A DNA stretch of 64,000 nucleotides from Agapetus fuscipes (taxonomy: Eukaryota; Arthropoda; Insecta; Trichoptera; Glossosomatidae): positions 1 through 64,000 of the forward strand of contig OX637363.1 of the NCBI GenBank assembly GCA_951799405.1, read 5' to 3'. Below are positions 1 through 9,770 of this stretch, piece after piece. The position numbers were made by a program, and so were the translations under genes. The notes beneath the pieces are model-generated. The model made no database searches. It was given only the letters and a program-made list of their open reading frames with translations, and had not been told where the DNA came from. Position 1 is the stretch's first letter. Each line of letters opens with the position of its first letter.

Positions 1-886
1 GAAGACTGGCTATGGTGTCTGACCACCAATAGGCCTGCCCCCTCGCGGGATGCTTCGTGCGCCGGACCATTGCCGCGTCGCAGGCGCGCGTGGTGAGATC
101 GCCAAGGCTCCTCACCTTGCTCGCCGCGCCATCAGCGTCCTCAACCGACGTCTTCAGGTTTTCCACCATGACCTCCAGTGTCTCTTGATCCAGAGATCGG
201 AGGCTCCAGCCGCCTATGGTGAAGTTACCGGGTCGTCCTGATCGGGGTCCCCTCTCCAGCGAAAAGGACACGTACTGGTGATCGCTGTGCGTGTAGTCAT
301 TGAGTACACGCCAGCGCTTCACCTGCCCGATTATTTCCTCGCTGGCGAAGGTTACGTCGACAACTGAACCCGTGACTCCCCTGCGGAACGTGAACTCCGT
401 GCCCACATTTGCAATGTGCAAATGCAGGCTCGCAGCCACATCACCCAGGATGGAGCCCCGTCTGTTGGTTGTCGCCGAGCCCCACTCAGTCGACCAGGCA
501 TTAAAATCACCGGCCATGATTATCGGCAACGTGGACGTCCTGACGTCGGTTTCCAGGTCGTGGAGATCGTCGAGGAACCGCTGCAGAGAGACATTTGGGG
601 AGAAGTAGCAGCTGTACATCCTACAGCCTGCTACCTCAATCCAGGTCCATCCCCTGCTGGCATTTCGATTGCGTCCTGAGACGACCGCCCCCTGCGCCGG
701 AAGAAAAATAGCCGCCACTCCGTCGCCGTCACAGTACCAGCGACTGTTACAGTCACGGTACTGCTCCGACACCAGAACAACATCGACCTTCTTCTCCGAC
801 GCTACCTGCTGCATCAGGTCCTGGGCCACTTGACAGTGACCCAGGTTGATTTGCAGGATATTTAGCGCGGTCATCTCCGGAGGCAT
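1..886 (-). CDS. ORF2 of element 1, N-terminal apurinic-like endonuclease part (runs off window)
   Basis: The frame is open without a stop from an ATG at 886 to the window edge (about 295 residues). It encodes the endonuclease domain that cuts the telomeric target for target-primed reverse transcription. Visible motifs are QINLGHCQ near the start, VLVSEQYRD, the catalytic GDFNAWSTEWG around residues 126-136, and SDHQYVSF near residue 205. A second ATG at 874 overlaps the ORF1 stop as ATGA (874-871). Either ATG could start ORF2. The overlap suggests termination-reinitiation, as has been described for SART1. The RT domain would lie to the left of the window. Confidence 0.87.
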   Translation of the reverse strand, partial: MPPEMTALNILQINLGHCQVAQDLMQQVASEKKVDVVLVSEQYRDCNSRWYCDGDGVAAIFLPAQGAVVSGRNRNASRGWTWIEVAGCRMYSCYFSPNVSLQRFLDDLHDLETDVRTSTLPIIMAGDFNAWSTEWGSATTNRRGSILGDVAASLHLHIANVGTEFTFRRGVTGSVVDVTFASEEIIGQVKRWRVLNDYTHSDHQYVSFSLERGPRSGRPGNFTIGGWSLRSLDQETLEVMVENLKTSVEDADGAASKVRSLGDLTTRACDAAMVRRTKHPARGQAYWWSDTIASL

Positions 887-2337
887 CGCTTGACAGCAGC
901 GCACTGCGCACTACCGCACCAATGTGCGGACGGCAGTTTTTGCTTTTTACAGGGTGCACAGCACAGCGGGCTTTTGCAACCCGCTGAGTTGTGCCCCTCC
1001 TCACCACATCGCCTGCACAGGCCTGCGCTCCCGGGCTCCCGCACGTCGCATTTAGCTGCGACGTGAGAGAACCCAAGACAGCGGAAGCACTGCTTGACCT
1101 CCACCTTCTGCCGGATTCGGCATCGGAGGAGGCCAATTGTCAGGCGACCGGTTTGAATCAGGTCATCTGCACTCCTCGTCCACGGCACCCTCGCCGTGCA
1201 CGCAGCTGACCTGTCCTGTCTTGTTCTCAGTGGGAAAACCTCGATTTGTTCGAGGCTCTCCCCCAGGGCCCGAGACAGGGCTTCTTTGAGGTCCTTGACC
1301 TCTACACCCTCGTAGAGGTCCTTGACATAGATGGTCTTTTTAGGGACCCATCTTTTAACTTTCATAGAGGGTCCTGCCATCCTTTCGAGAAGTTTCTCCA
1401 GAGCAGGTCCCCTGGAGTCTCCCCTCGTCAGGCGTAGCTGCAGGGACCCATTGGCACCTTTCCTGATGCCCTGGATCCCTGGCAGACCCTCTCGTTCGGA
1501 CTTGCTGGTTATTCCAACAAGTCCTTTTAGTACCCCTGCAAATGTAGGCGGCTCGTCTGCCCTGCCGACTGGAGTGACGGTCAGCATTTCAAGTGGCTTC
1601 GACTGCCTTTTGACGGCAGTCGAAGTCACCGGGGCCTTTCTCATCTTTTTGTGGGTGACCACGGTCCATCCCGTAGCCACCTCGTCCACCCGTTCCTTTG
1701 GACCGGGAATATGTCTCTGCAGCAGCTCCTCCCGCTTCCTTCCTCGTTTTTGCGGCCGGAGTTGCGGCTGCTGCTGCTGGGGCTGAGATTGCCACCGCGG
1801 CTGCTGCCGTTGTTGCAGTTGCTGCCGTTGTTGCGGCTGCTGCCGTTGTTGCGGCTGCTGCCGTTGTTGCGGCTGCTGCCGTTGTTGCGGCTGCTGCCGT
1901 TGTTGCGGCTGCTGTTTTTGTTGCGGCTGCTGCCGTTGCTTGCGCTGCCACCCCAGCTCCGGGTCTTGTACGCTGAGGCACTTTGACGACAGTGGTGTCA
2001 TCGCCGTGCCCTCAGTCTTGGTGCTTCGGTTGTCCGTTTGGCAATGGACGCTGACGGTTTTTCCGTCATTAAGGCAGTCCATTACCTCCATTGCTATTGT
2101 CAGAGCGGCCTGAATTCCTTGTTTTAATGGGACGTGGACATTTGTCCTACGCGAGATGAAATTATTCAGGCCCTCGAGAGTGTCCAGCAACACTCCCATC
2201 CTTATCTCAAAGAAACGATTTTTGCCCCCCCCAGAATCCGTGGGGCAGCCCGACGATTGCGCGTCGGGAGGGGATTCTCCGCCGCCAGTGGCAACGGTAC
2301 CCCCCTGAGGTACATGTTTTGAAATCGTACTGTCCAT
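871..2337 (-). CDS. ORF1 (Gag-like) of element 1, with CCHC zinc knuckles
   Basis: This 488-residue RNA-binding protein packages the retrotransposon RNA. Order: a Ser/Gly-rich N-terminus; a conserved patch with RRTNVHVP (about residue 65), shared with element 3; a Gln/Pro-rich low-complexity tract (about residues 135-190) from an 18-bp repeat; a basic segment; a central region shared with element 3 (TIYVKDLYEGVEVKDL); and C-terminal knuckles CFRCLGFSHVAAKC and CRRCGEEGHNSAGC plus a third Cys/His cluster ending at the stop. The start ATG at 2337 follows the 5'UTR. The 3' end overlaps ORF2. The ORF is intact. Confidence 0.9.
   Translation of the reverse strand: MDSTISKHVPQGGTVATGGGESPPDAQSSGCPTDSGGGKNRFFEIRMGVLLDTLEGLNNFISRRTNVHVPLKQGIQAALTIAMEVMDCLNDGKTVSVHCQTDNRSTKTEGTAMTPLSSKCLSVQDPELGWQRKQRQQPQQKQQPQQRQQPQQRQQPQQRQQPQQRQQPQQRQQLQQRQQPRWQSQPQQQQPQLRPQKRGRKREELLQRHIPGPKERVDEVATGWTVVTHKKMRKAPVTSTAVKRQSKPLEMLTVTPVGRADEPPTFAGVLKGLVGITSKSEREGLPGIQGIRKGANGSLQLRLTRGDSRGPALEKLLERMAGPSMKVKRWVPKKTIYVKDLYEGVEVKDLKEALSRALGESLEQIEVFPLRTRQDRSAACTARVPWTRSADDLIQTGRLTIGLLRCRIRQKVEVKQCFRCLGFSHVAAKCDVREPGSAGLCRRCGEEGHNSAGCKSPLCCAPCKKQKLPSAHWCGSAQCAAVKRCLRR
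1797..1935 (-). repeat. 18-bp tandem repeat coding a Gln-rich tract in ORF1
   Basis: On the plus strand the unit ccgttgttgcggctgctg recurs about six times with small variants. On the coding strand it gives repeats of QQPQQR. The unit length is a multiple of three, so all frames stay open here, which produces several long spurious ORFs on both strands. Confidence 0.9.
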
Positions 2338-2586
2338 TTATTATCCAAGTATTTAATATAATAATAAATAAATATAATACATAGATACATACATACAGAT
2401 ACGCGGTTCGCTTTAGTTAACTTTGCTCTGCCGGCGCCTACCTACTCTAACCCCACCCGGGGAGCGCGCCTATCTAAGTACCACCCACTAGATTGTCGGC
2501 AGACCAAAGCCCCGACACTTGTCCGATTATGAGGAAAAGCATCGAGAAGCCCCCAAGCCACGACAAGGCCCGAACCATGATGGGGG

Positions 2587-2800
2587 AACCTAACCTAACC
2601 TAACCTAACCTAACCTAACCTAACCTAACCTAACCTAACCTAACCTAACCTAACCTAACCTAACCTAACCTAACCTAACCTAACCTAACCTAACCTAACC
2701 TAACCTAACCTAACCTAACCTAACCTAACCTAACCTAACCTAACCTAACCTAACCTAACCTAACCTAACCTAACCTAACCTAACCTAACCTAACCTAACC
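2587..2800 (+). repeat. Telomeric repeat block (CCTAA)n, about 43 units
   Basis: Uninterrupted pentamers CCTAA (TTAGG on the minus strand) lie between the 5' end of element 1 and the 5' end of element 2, so the two elements are head to head across this block. The repeat is nearly perfect, which suggests recent origin or active homogenisation. Confidence 0.97.
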
Positions 2801-3039
2801 GAGCTGCAATTTATCTAATTAACCTAACCGAGTTGCAATTTATCCGTCTTACGGAACGCACGTATTTCCTAGGTGCTCCTCTTAATAAAATCAGTGCTCT
2901 GGATTTACCGTGTTATTTGTTACAAATCTGGTGTCCACCGAAAGGTGTTCGTCACGTGCATTTTTCTGTGTAAAAATATTCTTACCATTGTATGTAGTTT
3001 GTGTTAAAACGTAAAGAACATTATCGTAGTTTTGTTTGT

Positions 3040-3443
3040 ATGCGGCGGCCATTTTGAGACCTCGTGTTTCGACTCGGCTGCCTGCCGTTGGGTGTTTGAC
3101 TTGTTGCCCTCAAGTGTGTGGATTATTGAAAACATTGCCTAACTTGTGATTATAAAACTAACTAGTGTTTTTGTTAATAACTCATTTGTTTTTTCCTGAA
3201 CGTGTGACATTGACGGCCATATTGTGGCCACGTGCTTCGTTATGCGGCGGCCATTTTGAGACCTCATGTTTCGACTCGGCTGCCTGCCGTTGGGTGTCTG
3301 ACTTGTTGCCCTCAAGTGTGTGGATTGTTGAAAACATTGCCTAACCTGTGATTTATAAAACTAAGTAGTGCTTTTGTTAATAACTCATTTGTTTTTTCCT
3401 GAACGTGTGACATTGACGGCCATATTGTGGCCACGTGCTTCGC
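3040..3443 (+). repeat. 5'UTR tandem repeat of element 2, 2 x about 202 bp
   Basis: The unit beginning atgcggcggccattttgaga at 3040 repeats at 3242 with only a few changes. Each unit ends with ggccacgtgcttcg. Tandem units in a LINE 5'UTR often carry the internal promoter; that role here is inferred. Confidence 0.9.
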
Positions 3444-3639
3444 TACGGGGTTCGCGGCGATCACGCGGATGAGGAAGGGCTCGGCCCGGATATACTCTTG
3501 TGTGTTATAGACAATAAAACTGTACCATCGATAGTAATCGATAAATATTGCGTTATCGATAACGCAAAAAATTTGATATTCGTCTTCTTTTTCTTTTTGA
3601 TTTGATATTTTTTCTTCTTCTTCTTTCTAAATCGAGCGC

Positions 3640-4180
3640 CGTTTCGTCTCAACTTGTCCTGCAGTGCGCCGTTTCGCGGATTAACATTTCCTTTGGAAAA
3701 TTTTCCGAGGTTTTTCCTCAAGAGTGAAGAACTCTAACTTCTCGGAAAACCTCGGAAAAATCCCGGAAAATCCCGGAAAATCGTTGGAATTTTCCTGCAG
3801 TGTTGTTGTGAAAAACCGAGCGTCGTTTCGTGTAGGCTTCGTACTTCAGTGTGCCGTCTGTTTTCTTGATTAACTAAGCATCCCCTCCGAAAAATTTTCC
3901 GAGGATTTTTCCTCAAAAGTCAAGAAACCTAACTTCTCGGAAAACCTCGGAAAAATCCCGGAAAATCCCGGAAAATCGTTGGAATTTTCCTGCAGTGTTG
4001 TGAAAAGCCGAGCGTCGTTTCGTGTAGTCTTTGTACTTCAGTGTGCCGTTTGTTTTCTTGATTAACTAAACATTCCCTCCGGAAAATTTTCCGCGGTTTT
4101 TCCTCAAAAGTCAAGAAACCTAACTTCCCGGAAAACCTCGGAAAAATCACGGAAAAACCCGGAAAAGCGTCCAGAGTTTT
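3640..4180 (+). repeat. 5'UTR tandem repeat of element 2, about 193-bp unit, 2.5-3 copies
   Basis: The motif aacttctcggaaaacctcgg begins units near 3737, 3930 and 4121, each followed by runs of cccggaaaat and a tail with tgcagtgttg. A partial unit precedes them. The repeats end just upstream of ORF1. Confidence 0.85.
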
Positions 4181-4302
4181 CCCTTTGTGGGGCCGGGTTT
4201 GACGTCTTACCCGCGTCGAGGTCTCTTACTTGGCCCAGGTTTGCCGTGTGACCGGCGTTGAGGTCTCTCAAGTCTCTGCGGATGAATCCTTGATTCATCA
4301 AG

Positions 4303-5490
4303 ATGCAGCGCACACCGCCATCACAGGGACAAAGGTCTCGGGCCTCAAGGTCACTCTCCCCGGCATTCTCGCCAAGTACGGATACTCCACCCCCCTCCAC
4401 TTCTGCGCGGATCAGTCTCTTGTGCCAGCAGATTTTGAAGAAGGCAAAGTCCCCTGACATCGTGGATTGGGCAACCCAGATCGAGAGGCTGGCAAATCAA
4501 TTACCATGTGTCGAAAGGCCAAGGATAATAAAGTCTCCTGCTCCCAGCAACGACCTTTGTGAAATTAAGAATCAAATAGCCAACCTGGCCGCAAGGGTGG
4601 AGGAGCTTGCTAAGCCAGTTGCTGGGTATTCCGCTGCCGTCAAATCTAACCTGCCGACAGGTGTCCTGCGAGGTGACACCAGGGAGGATCTTGCGCCAGG
4701 GCTACCGACGAAACCAGAAAGAACATACGCCCTGATAGTTTCCAGCTCTCGGGAGGACGATACCTCCGACTCTATCAGGAAAAAGATTGTCTCAGCTGTT
4801 AAGCCGAAAGATTTAAAAATTGGAATTAAGGGAGTCTCTGCCATCTCTGGAAACCGAATTGTCATTACTCTCCCTAATGCTGAGCATGCTGCTAAGCTTA
4901 GGGATGCCGTCGAAGCAAAGACGGATCTGAAGGCCGAGGCTGGCAGGCGCAGACAGCCGCTGGTAATTTTCAAGGGTGTCAACAAGGAAACACTCAACGC
5001 GGAATTTCTGGAATGCCTCACATTCCAGAATGACACAATCGGGGACATCATCGGGGACGCAAACACCGAGGAACAGTTTAAAATCATTCGTGTAACCAAA
5101 AACCGTAATGAAAAACTGAAAAATATCATCGTATCGGTAAAACCAGCTCTCCGAGCGGCATTGCTCCGGTTGGGCAGACTTAATGTAGGATTTCTCCGAG
5201 TGCATGTCGAAGACTGCTCCCCAATTGTACAATGCTACAAGTGCCTTGGTTTCGGTCATTTTGCTTCAAAATGTACCGAAAAACAGAGATGCATGAACTG
5301 TGCAAAGGAACACCGTCTCTCGGAATGCCCCGACAAGGACAACAAGGACAAAGAGACGTGTCACAACTGCTGCAAGGCGAACACTAGGACCAGCGCAAAG
5401 ACCTCAGTTGGACACCGAGCAAACAGCCGTCTGTGTCCGTACCTATTAAAGTTAGAAGAGCGTACCAGGGAGAGTATCAACTATGGATGA
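4303..5490 (+). CDS. ORF1 (Gag-like) of element 2, three C-terminal zinc knuckles
   Basis: This 395-residue nucleic-acid-binding protein of the retrotransposon RNP has a Ser/Pro-rich basic N-terminus, a helical segment around residues 80-105 (NLAARVEELAKP), and a conserved middle (LKIGIKGVSAISGNRIVITL, about residues 168-187). The cysteine clusters are CYKCLGFGHFASKC at 311, a CX2C..HX4C cluster at 330, and a long one from 353 to 378. Its last codons overlap ORF2 by 8 nt (ATGGATGA). Element 4 carries a homologue of almost the same length (396 codons). The upstream frame is not conserved, so the ATG at 4303 is the likely start. Confidence 0.9.
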   Translation: MQRTPPSQGQRSRASRSLSPAFSPSTDTPPPSTSARISLLCQQILKKAKSPDIVDWATQIERLANQLPCVERPRIIKSPAPSNDLCEIKNQIANLAARVEELAKPVAGYSAAVKSNLPTGVLRGDTREDLAPGLPTKPERTYALIVSSSREDDTSDSIRKKIVSAVKPKDLKIGIKGVSAISGNRIVITLPNAEHAAKLRDAVEAKTDLKAEAGRRRQPLVIFKGVNKETLNAEFLECLTFQNDTIGDIIGDANTEEQFKIIRVTKNRNEKLKNIIVSVKPALRAALLRLGRLNVGFLRVHVEDCSPIVQCYKCLGFGHFASKCTEKQRCMNCAKEHRLSECPDKDNKDKETCHNCCKANTRTSAKTSVGHRANSRLCPYLLKLEERTRESINYG

Positions 5491-8400
5491 CACAAGCAGT
5501 GAGCCCGATCCAGTTAAGATTTGCCAGGTCAACCTGCAGAGATCTTCACTGGCCTTGGACATGGCCAACTTGAGGACCTTTGACGTGCTGTTGCTGCAGG
5601 AGCCGTATACGGGTTCGACCGGTACCGTCAGGGGGATGCACGGAACTCTCTACCAGGCGAGCTCACTGAACGCCGACAACCCGTGCAAAGCTGCAGTGCT
5701 CTTAAGATCTGACGACCTCAGGGGAGTCATGATCTCGGAGTACACAAATGCAAACTCGGTGTTTGTGTCGGCGCACGTCGGGGGGCTCCGTGTCATCCTG
5801 GGGTCCGTTTATGTGGAGCCGCGCGCGGACTTGGATCCGATCCTTGCCAGCTTGGCTAGGTTGGCTGAAGAATTCAAGGATCACCAATTCATCATTGGAG
5901 GAGACTTTAATGCCAAAAGCACATGGTGGGGCAGTCCCAGAACGGACCCCAGGGGTGCTGCGGTCACGGATTTGTGTGCCGAACTCAACTGGAGTGTTCT
6001 CAACGAGGGATCTACACCAACATTCGACACAATTAGAGGCAACCGTAGGCTAGTGTCCTGGATAGACGTCTCGCTTTGTAGTATTGGAATTGTTGATTTT
6101 ATAACTATGTGGCGAGTTGACACTTCAACTGATAGTTTCTCCGACCATCAGGCTATCACTTTCGAATTAACTCCAGCCAATGTGCGTTCACACACAAGCA
6201 AAGCAACAAGAATCTACGCCACTTCCAGGGCAAACTGGGAAAAGTTCTCGCGGATCATGCGGGAGACGGCTCAGTGTGCTGACGAAATGCTGAGTTCCGT
6301 ATCACATCGAGACGTCGAACGACGGTGCAATGACTTCAGCATGGTCATTAAGGCGGCTTGTGAAGGTGCCATTCCTCACATCAAGACTTTTGCTGGTCGT
6401 GCGTGTCCTTGGTGGAGCGACGATTTGCAGCTCTTGAAGAGGAAGGTCACTGTCGCCAAAAGAAGATTTAGGAACTCTGGTGTCGTCCGGCGACTGCTGA
6501 CACTGCCCGCTTACCTTCAGGCCAGAGAAGAATTTAGAAGTGCTGTGTCTGCTGCGAAGACGGCCAGCTGGAAGGAGTTTTGCCGCATACAGAGCCGCGA
6601 GACGGTCTGGTCAATGCTGACCAGAATAACTGCCAAGCGAAGCTTACCGGTCCCCAGCACTGTCAAAATTAATGGCAGGGGTTTCGGCAGTGAGGCAGCT
6701 ACCGCGGCGGCACTGCTAAATCATTTTTTTCCGGACGACGATCCTGCGTCTGACTCGCCTCTGCACTCGCGGATCAGAGAGTCCAGCCTTTTGATGCCAG
6801 ACACCAACGATGACGTCATTTTTACCGCGGGCGAGGTCCTGCGTGCTTTGCAGGGCATCAGTCCCAAAAAGGCTCCCGGTCTGGATGGCTTCACTTCAGA
6901 CATCTGCCAGCGCACTGTTGGGTCCCACCTAGACTACGTGTTAAATATGATGAATGCATGCCTCAAGACCGGTTGCTTCCCGACTTCTTGGAAAGAATCT
7001 AATGTTGTATTAATCCCCAAACATGGGAAGCCCTCGGACGATATCGGATCACTGCGTCCTATAGGGCTTCTACCAGTCATGGGTCGCGTACTTGAAAAGA
7101 TGATAGTCGGAAGATTGACATGGGCTTTTAGCGCTGATCGCCGCCTCATGAGCGACAACCAATACGGCTTTACCCGACAGAGATCCGCCGAAGACGCTCT
7201 CAATGTGATAACATCGGTCCTGAAAGACGCTCGCGGCAGGAAGATGATCGCCTTGGTAGTCTCGCTGGATATCAAAGGGGCGTTCGACCACGCATGGTGG
7301 CCGTTCCTCCTGGAACAGTTGAAGAAGAAACGCTGCCCGAGGAATTTGTATTTGCTGATCCAGTCCTACCTCTCAGATAGAAGAGTCCGACTCGTCTTCG
7401 GTAACACTGTCGTGCGCAAGACGACGTCCCTGGGATGCGTGCAAGGATCCGCGTGTGGGCCCTTCTTTTGGAACCTGATCGTCGACGACTTGCTCCAGGA
7501 GAGCTTCGGCGACGAGATACACGTCCAGGCCTACGCAGACGACATAACTATGATCGCGGTTGGACGAACTATGGTCGAAGCCGAGACGCGGGCGAACAAC
7601 GCCCTGAGTACAATTCGCGAATGGAGCATAAGATGCAAGCTGCAATTCTCGGCTCCGAAGAGTCTAGCGATGTGCGTCACCCGAAAACGGGTGAACCGCG
7701 AACCGGAACTCCGCCTTGGTCTGTCAAGCCTCAAAATTGTTGACAGTTTCAAGCTCCTGGGGGTTGTTGTGGACAAAAACTTGAACTGGTCGCAGCACGT
7801 GGATCACGTGTGCCAGAAGATAACCAAAATCTTTGGAGCAATCAGCCGAGCTGCAAAACCGACATGGGGACTCTCCTCGGAAGTGCTCAGGACCCTCTAC
7901 AGGGGGGCCTTGGAGCCGATTGCCCTATACTGCTCCAGTGTGTGGGGAGAAGCGTGCGCGCGGAAAGTTATCAGGAAAAAACTAAACCAAGCTTTGAGAC
8001 CGATACTCATCCGAATCTGCCGCGGATACCGTACCATGTCCCTAAACTCTGCAATGGCAATATCTGGGATCCCTCCTCTACACCTGCGAATCCTGGAAAT
8101 GTCCGCACTGCGTGGGGTGCAACACGGGAATCCGTTGTCTACTTTACCTGCGGACAGAACCTGTATGAAAATCGTGGACTGGAGAGAGTTGCCGCACCCA
8201 GCATCTCTGCGTGGAGAGCAGATAGAAGAGCAAGCCGAGAAAACCAACGTGAACTACAACATATACACAGACGGCAGCCGCCTGGAAGGCAGAGTGGGTG
8301 CAGGATTCGTGACATACAAGGAGGGAACAGTTGTACACTCGAAAAAAATAAAGCTCGCGGATTACTGCTCCGTTTTCCAGGCTGAGCTGGTGGCCATACG

Positions 8401-9175
8401 AGCGGCGGTGGAATGGGTTGTGCACAAGAGGATGAACCACGAGACGATTAGAATCGAGTCGGACTCACTCTCCGGCCTGACCGCAATAGCCGACAGCACG
8501 AGCCTCAACCCGATCGTTCGAGAGATCTTCTCGCTGTGCGACCGAGCCAGAGATGGCGGCAACCAAATCGTATTCCGGTGGGTCAAAGGCCACTCCGACG
8601 ACCCTGGAAACGATCGAGCGGATGAACTCGCAAGAGCAGCTGGGTCTTTAAAGTTGAAACCTGCCTACGATAGTTACCCAATCAGCCATGCTAGAGGAGA
8701 ACTAAAGGCAAAAACCTTGTCGGACTGGAACGACGCATATCTACGGGATACTGCAGGAAGCACCACAAGGATGTTCTTCCAAAACATACAAGAAGCAATG
8801 TTATTAGCCAGAGTGTATTCACCGACTTACGAAACGACCCAGTTCCTGTCTGGGCATGGTTTCTTCCGCAGTTACCTGTATAGATTTAAAATTCTAACTA
8901 TAAACACCTGTCCATGTAACAACCAAAGTGAACAAACTGTCCTTCATTTGCTTTTTGATTGTCCCTTCCTTGAAAAAACCAAATTCAATCTGGAAAATAG
9001 ATATAACATCAACGTTCAAAATCTCAGTGAAATCAGAAAATTAATATTGGATTCTTCATACACAAAAACAATTTTTGACTATTTTGGAACTATTTATAAA
9101 ATAATGAGAAAAATAAACGAGGAAAATGTAAAGGAGACACAAACACTTGCACTAACACAGACACGAACAGACTAA
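5483..9175 (+). CDS. ORF2 of element 2: endonuclease, reverse transcriptase, RNase H, CCHC
   Basis: This 1230-residue polyprotein nicks telomeric DNA and copies the element RNA into it. Domains by residue: endonuclease about 10-225 with VNLQRSS, catalytic GGDFNAK (Asp141) and SDHQ (Asp221/His222); RT about 440-720 with KKAPGLDGF, SLDIKGAFDHAWW and catalytic YADD at 684-687; RNase H about 925-1055 with YTDGS (Asp930), AELVAIRAAVEW, ESDSLSGL and WVKGHSDDPGNDRADELA; and a C-terminal zinc motif CPC...HLLFDC from about 1143. All catalytic residues are present and the frame is unbroken. Element 3, of the opposite-orientation family, has no recognisable RNase H, so the families differ in architecture. 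Confidence 0.93.
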   Translation: MDDTSSEPDPVKICQVNLQRSSLALDMANLRTFDVLLLQEPYTGSTGTVRGMHGTLYQASSLNADNPCKAAVLLRSDDLRGVMISEYTNANSVFVSAHVGGLRVILGSVYVEPRADLDPILASLARLAEEFKDHQFIIGGDFNAKSTWWGSPRTDPRGAAVTDLCAELNWSVLNEGSTPTFDTIRGNRRLVSWIDVSLCSIGIVDFITMWRVDTSTDSFSDHQAITFELTPANVRSHTSKATRIYATSRANWEKFSRIMRETAQCADEMLSSVSHRDVERRCNDFSMVIKAACEGAIPHIKTFAGRACPWWSDDLQLLKRKVTVAKRRFRNSGVVRRLLTLPAYLQAREEFRSAVSAAKTASWKEFCRIQSRETVWSMLTRITAKRSLPVPSTVKINGRGFGSEAATAAALLNHFFPDDDPASDSPLHSRIRESSLLMPDTNDDVIFTAGEVLRALQGISPKKAPGLDGFTSDICQRTVGSHLDYVLNMMNACLKTGCFPTSWKESNVVLIPKHGKPSDDIGSLRPIGLLPVMGRVLEKMIVGRLTWAFSADRRLMSDNQYGFTRQRSAEDALNVITSVLKDARGRKMIALVVSLDIKGAFDHAWWPFLLEQLKKKRCPRNLYLLIQSYLSDRRVRLVFGNTVVRKTTSLGCVQGSACGPFFWNLIVDDLLQESFGDEIHVQAYADDITMIAVGRTMVEAETRANNALSTIREWSIRCKLQFSAPKSLAMCVTRKRVNREPELRLGLSSLKIVDSFKLLGVVVDKNLNWSQHVDHVCQKITKIFGAISRAAKPTWGLSSEVLRTLYRGALEPIALYCSSVWGEACARKVIRKKLNQALRPILIRICRGYRTMSLNSAMAISGIPPLHLRILEMSALRGVQHGNPLSTLPADRTCMKIVDWRELPHPASLRGEQIEEQAEKTNVNYNIYTDGSRLEGRVGAGFVTYKEGTVVHSKKIKLADYCSVFQAELVAIRAAVEWVVHKRMNHETIRIESDSLSGLTAIADSTSLNPIVREIFSLCDRARDGGNQIVFRWVKGHSDDPGNDRADELARAAGSLKLKPAYDSYPISHARGELKAKTLSDWNDAYLRDTAGSTTRMFFQNIQEAMLLARVYSPTYETTQFLSGHGFFRSYLYRFKILTINTCPCNNQSEQTVLHLLFDCPFLEKTKFNLENRYNINVQNLSEIRKLILDSSYTKTIFDYFGTIYKIMRKINEENVKETQTLALTQTRTD

Positions 9176-9484
9176 TACAAACAGACATCACATATAGGTA
9201 ATGAGATGCCGGAGGTTAATTTAACCAAACCGGAAGGCCAATGAGCCGCCCATCCCGACTGAGTTTACCGTGATTCCTCAGTCGTAATGGCGAATGCCGG
9301 GATGGTTCCAATAAAGTCGTGCACGGACGCTTTCCATCCCATCCCTACACTTACAAAGAAAAAACGAAACATAGAAAGACCCACAAGGGAAATGACAAAC
9401 CGTGTCTAATCCCTCAGAATTTTTAAACCTTGTCCGTGATAAGCAAGGTGATCCTCTCGCAACTCCCACACCAAAAAAAAAAAA

Positions 9485-9724
9485 CCTAACCTAACCTAAC
9501 CTAACCTAACCTAACCTAACCTAACCTAACCTAACCTAACCTAACCTAACCTAACCTAACCTAACCTAACCTAACCTAACCTAACCTAACCTAACCTAAC
9601 CTAACCTAACCTAACCTAACCTAACCTAACCTAACCTAACCTAACCTAACCTAACCTAACCTAACCTAACCTAACCTAACCTAACCTAACCTAACCTAAC
9701 CTAACCTAACCTAACCTAACCTAA

Positions 9725-9726
<2 letters not shown>
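9485..9726 (+). repeat. Telomeric repeat block (CCTAA)n, about 48 units
   Basis: A perfect or near-perfect pentamer array lies between the poly(A) of element 2 and the poly(T) (minus-strand poly(A)) of element 3. The two elements therefore point tail to tail into one block. Confidence 0.97.

Positions 9727-9770
<44 letters not shown>

Larger units (their letters stand above)
1..2586 (-). mobile_element. Element 1: SART-orientation telomeric LINE, 3' end outside window
   Basis: This non-LTR retrotransposon reads right to left. Its 5' end meets the telomere block at 2586/2587, where the minus strand changes from GGTTAGGTT into the element. A 5'UTR of about 250 nt (2338-2586) is followed by ORF1, then by ORF2, which runs off the left edge. 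It resembles element 3 in ORF1 and ORF2 by eye, so both belong to one family. Sense lies on the TTAGG strand, the orientation I associate with SART1 of Bombyx. The part in view has no break. Confidence 0.88.
2801..9484 (+). mobile_element. Element 2: full-length TRAS-orientation telomeric LINE, apparently intact
   Basis: The 5' flank ends CCTAACC and the 3' poly(A) (about 9473-9484) is followed by AACCTAACC. This fits cleavage CC|TAA on the C-rich strand and TT|AGG on the G-rich strand, the specificity reported for the TRAS1 endonuclease. Layout: 5'UTR of 1.5 kb with two sets of tandem repeats, ORF1 (4303-5490), ORF2 (5483-9175), then a 3'UTR of about 300 nt with an aataaa at 9310. The first bases of the 5'UTR occur twice (2801 and 2830) around a short CCTAACC, so the 5' end carries a small duplication. 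No stop or frameshift was seen in either ORF. Confidence 0.9.

Noticed and set aside
1589..1981. Ala-, Leu- and Thr-rich ORFs overlapping element 1 ORF1
   Set aside because: Out-of-frame shadows of the CAG/CAA-type repeat encoding the Gln tract.
3461..4460. Minus-strand ORFs in the element 2 5'UTR
   Set aside because: They repeat with the tandem 5'UTR units and have no domain.
4572..5259. Minus-strand ORFs of 148-185 codons
   Set aside because: Shadows of element 2 ORF1, which has zinc knuckles and homology to element 4.
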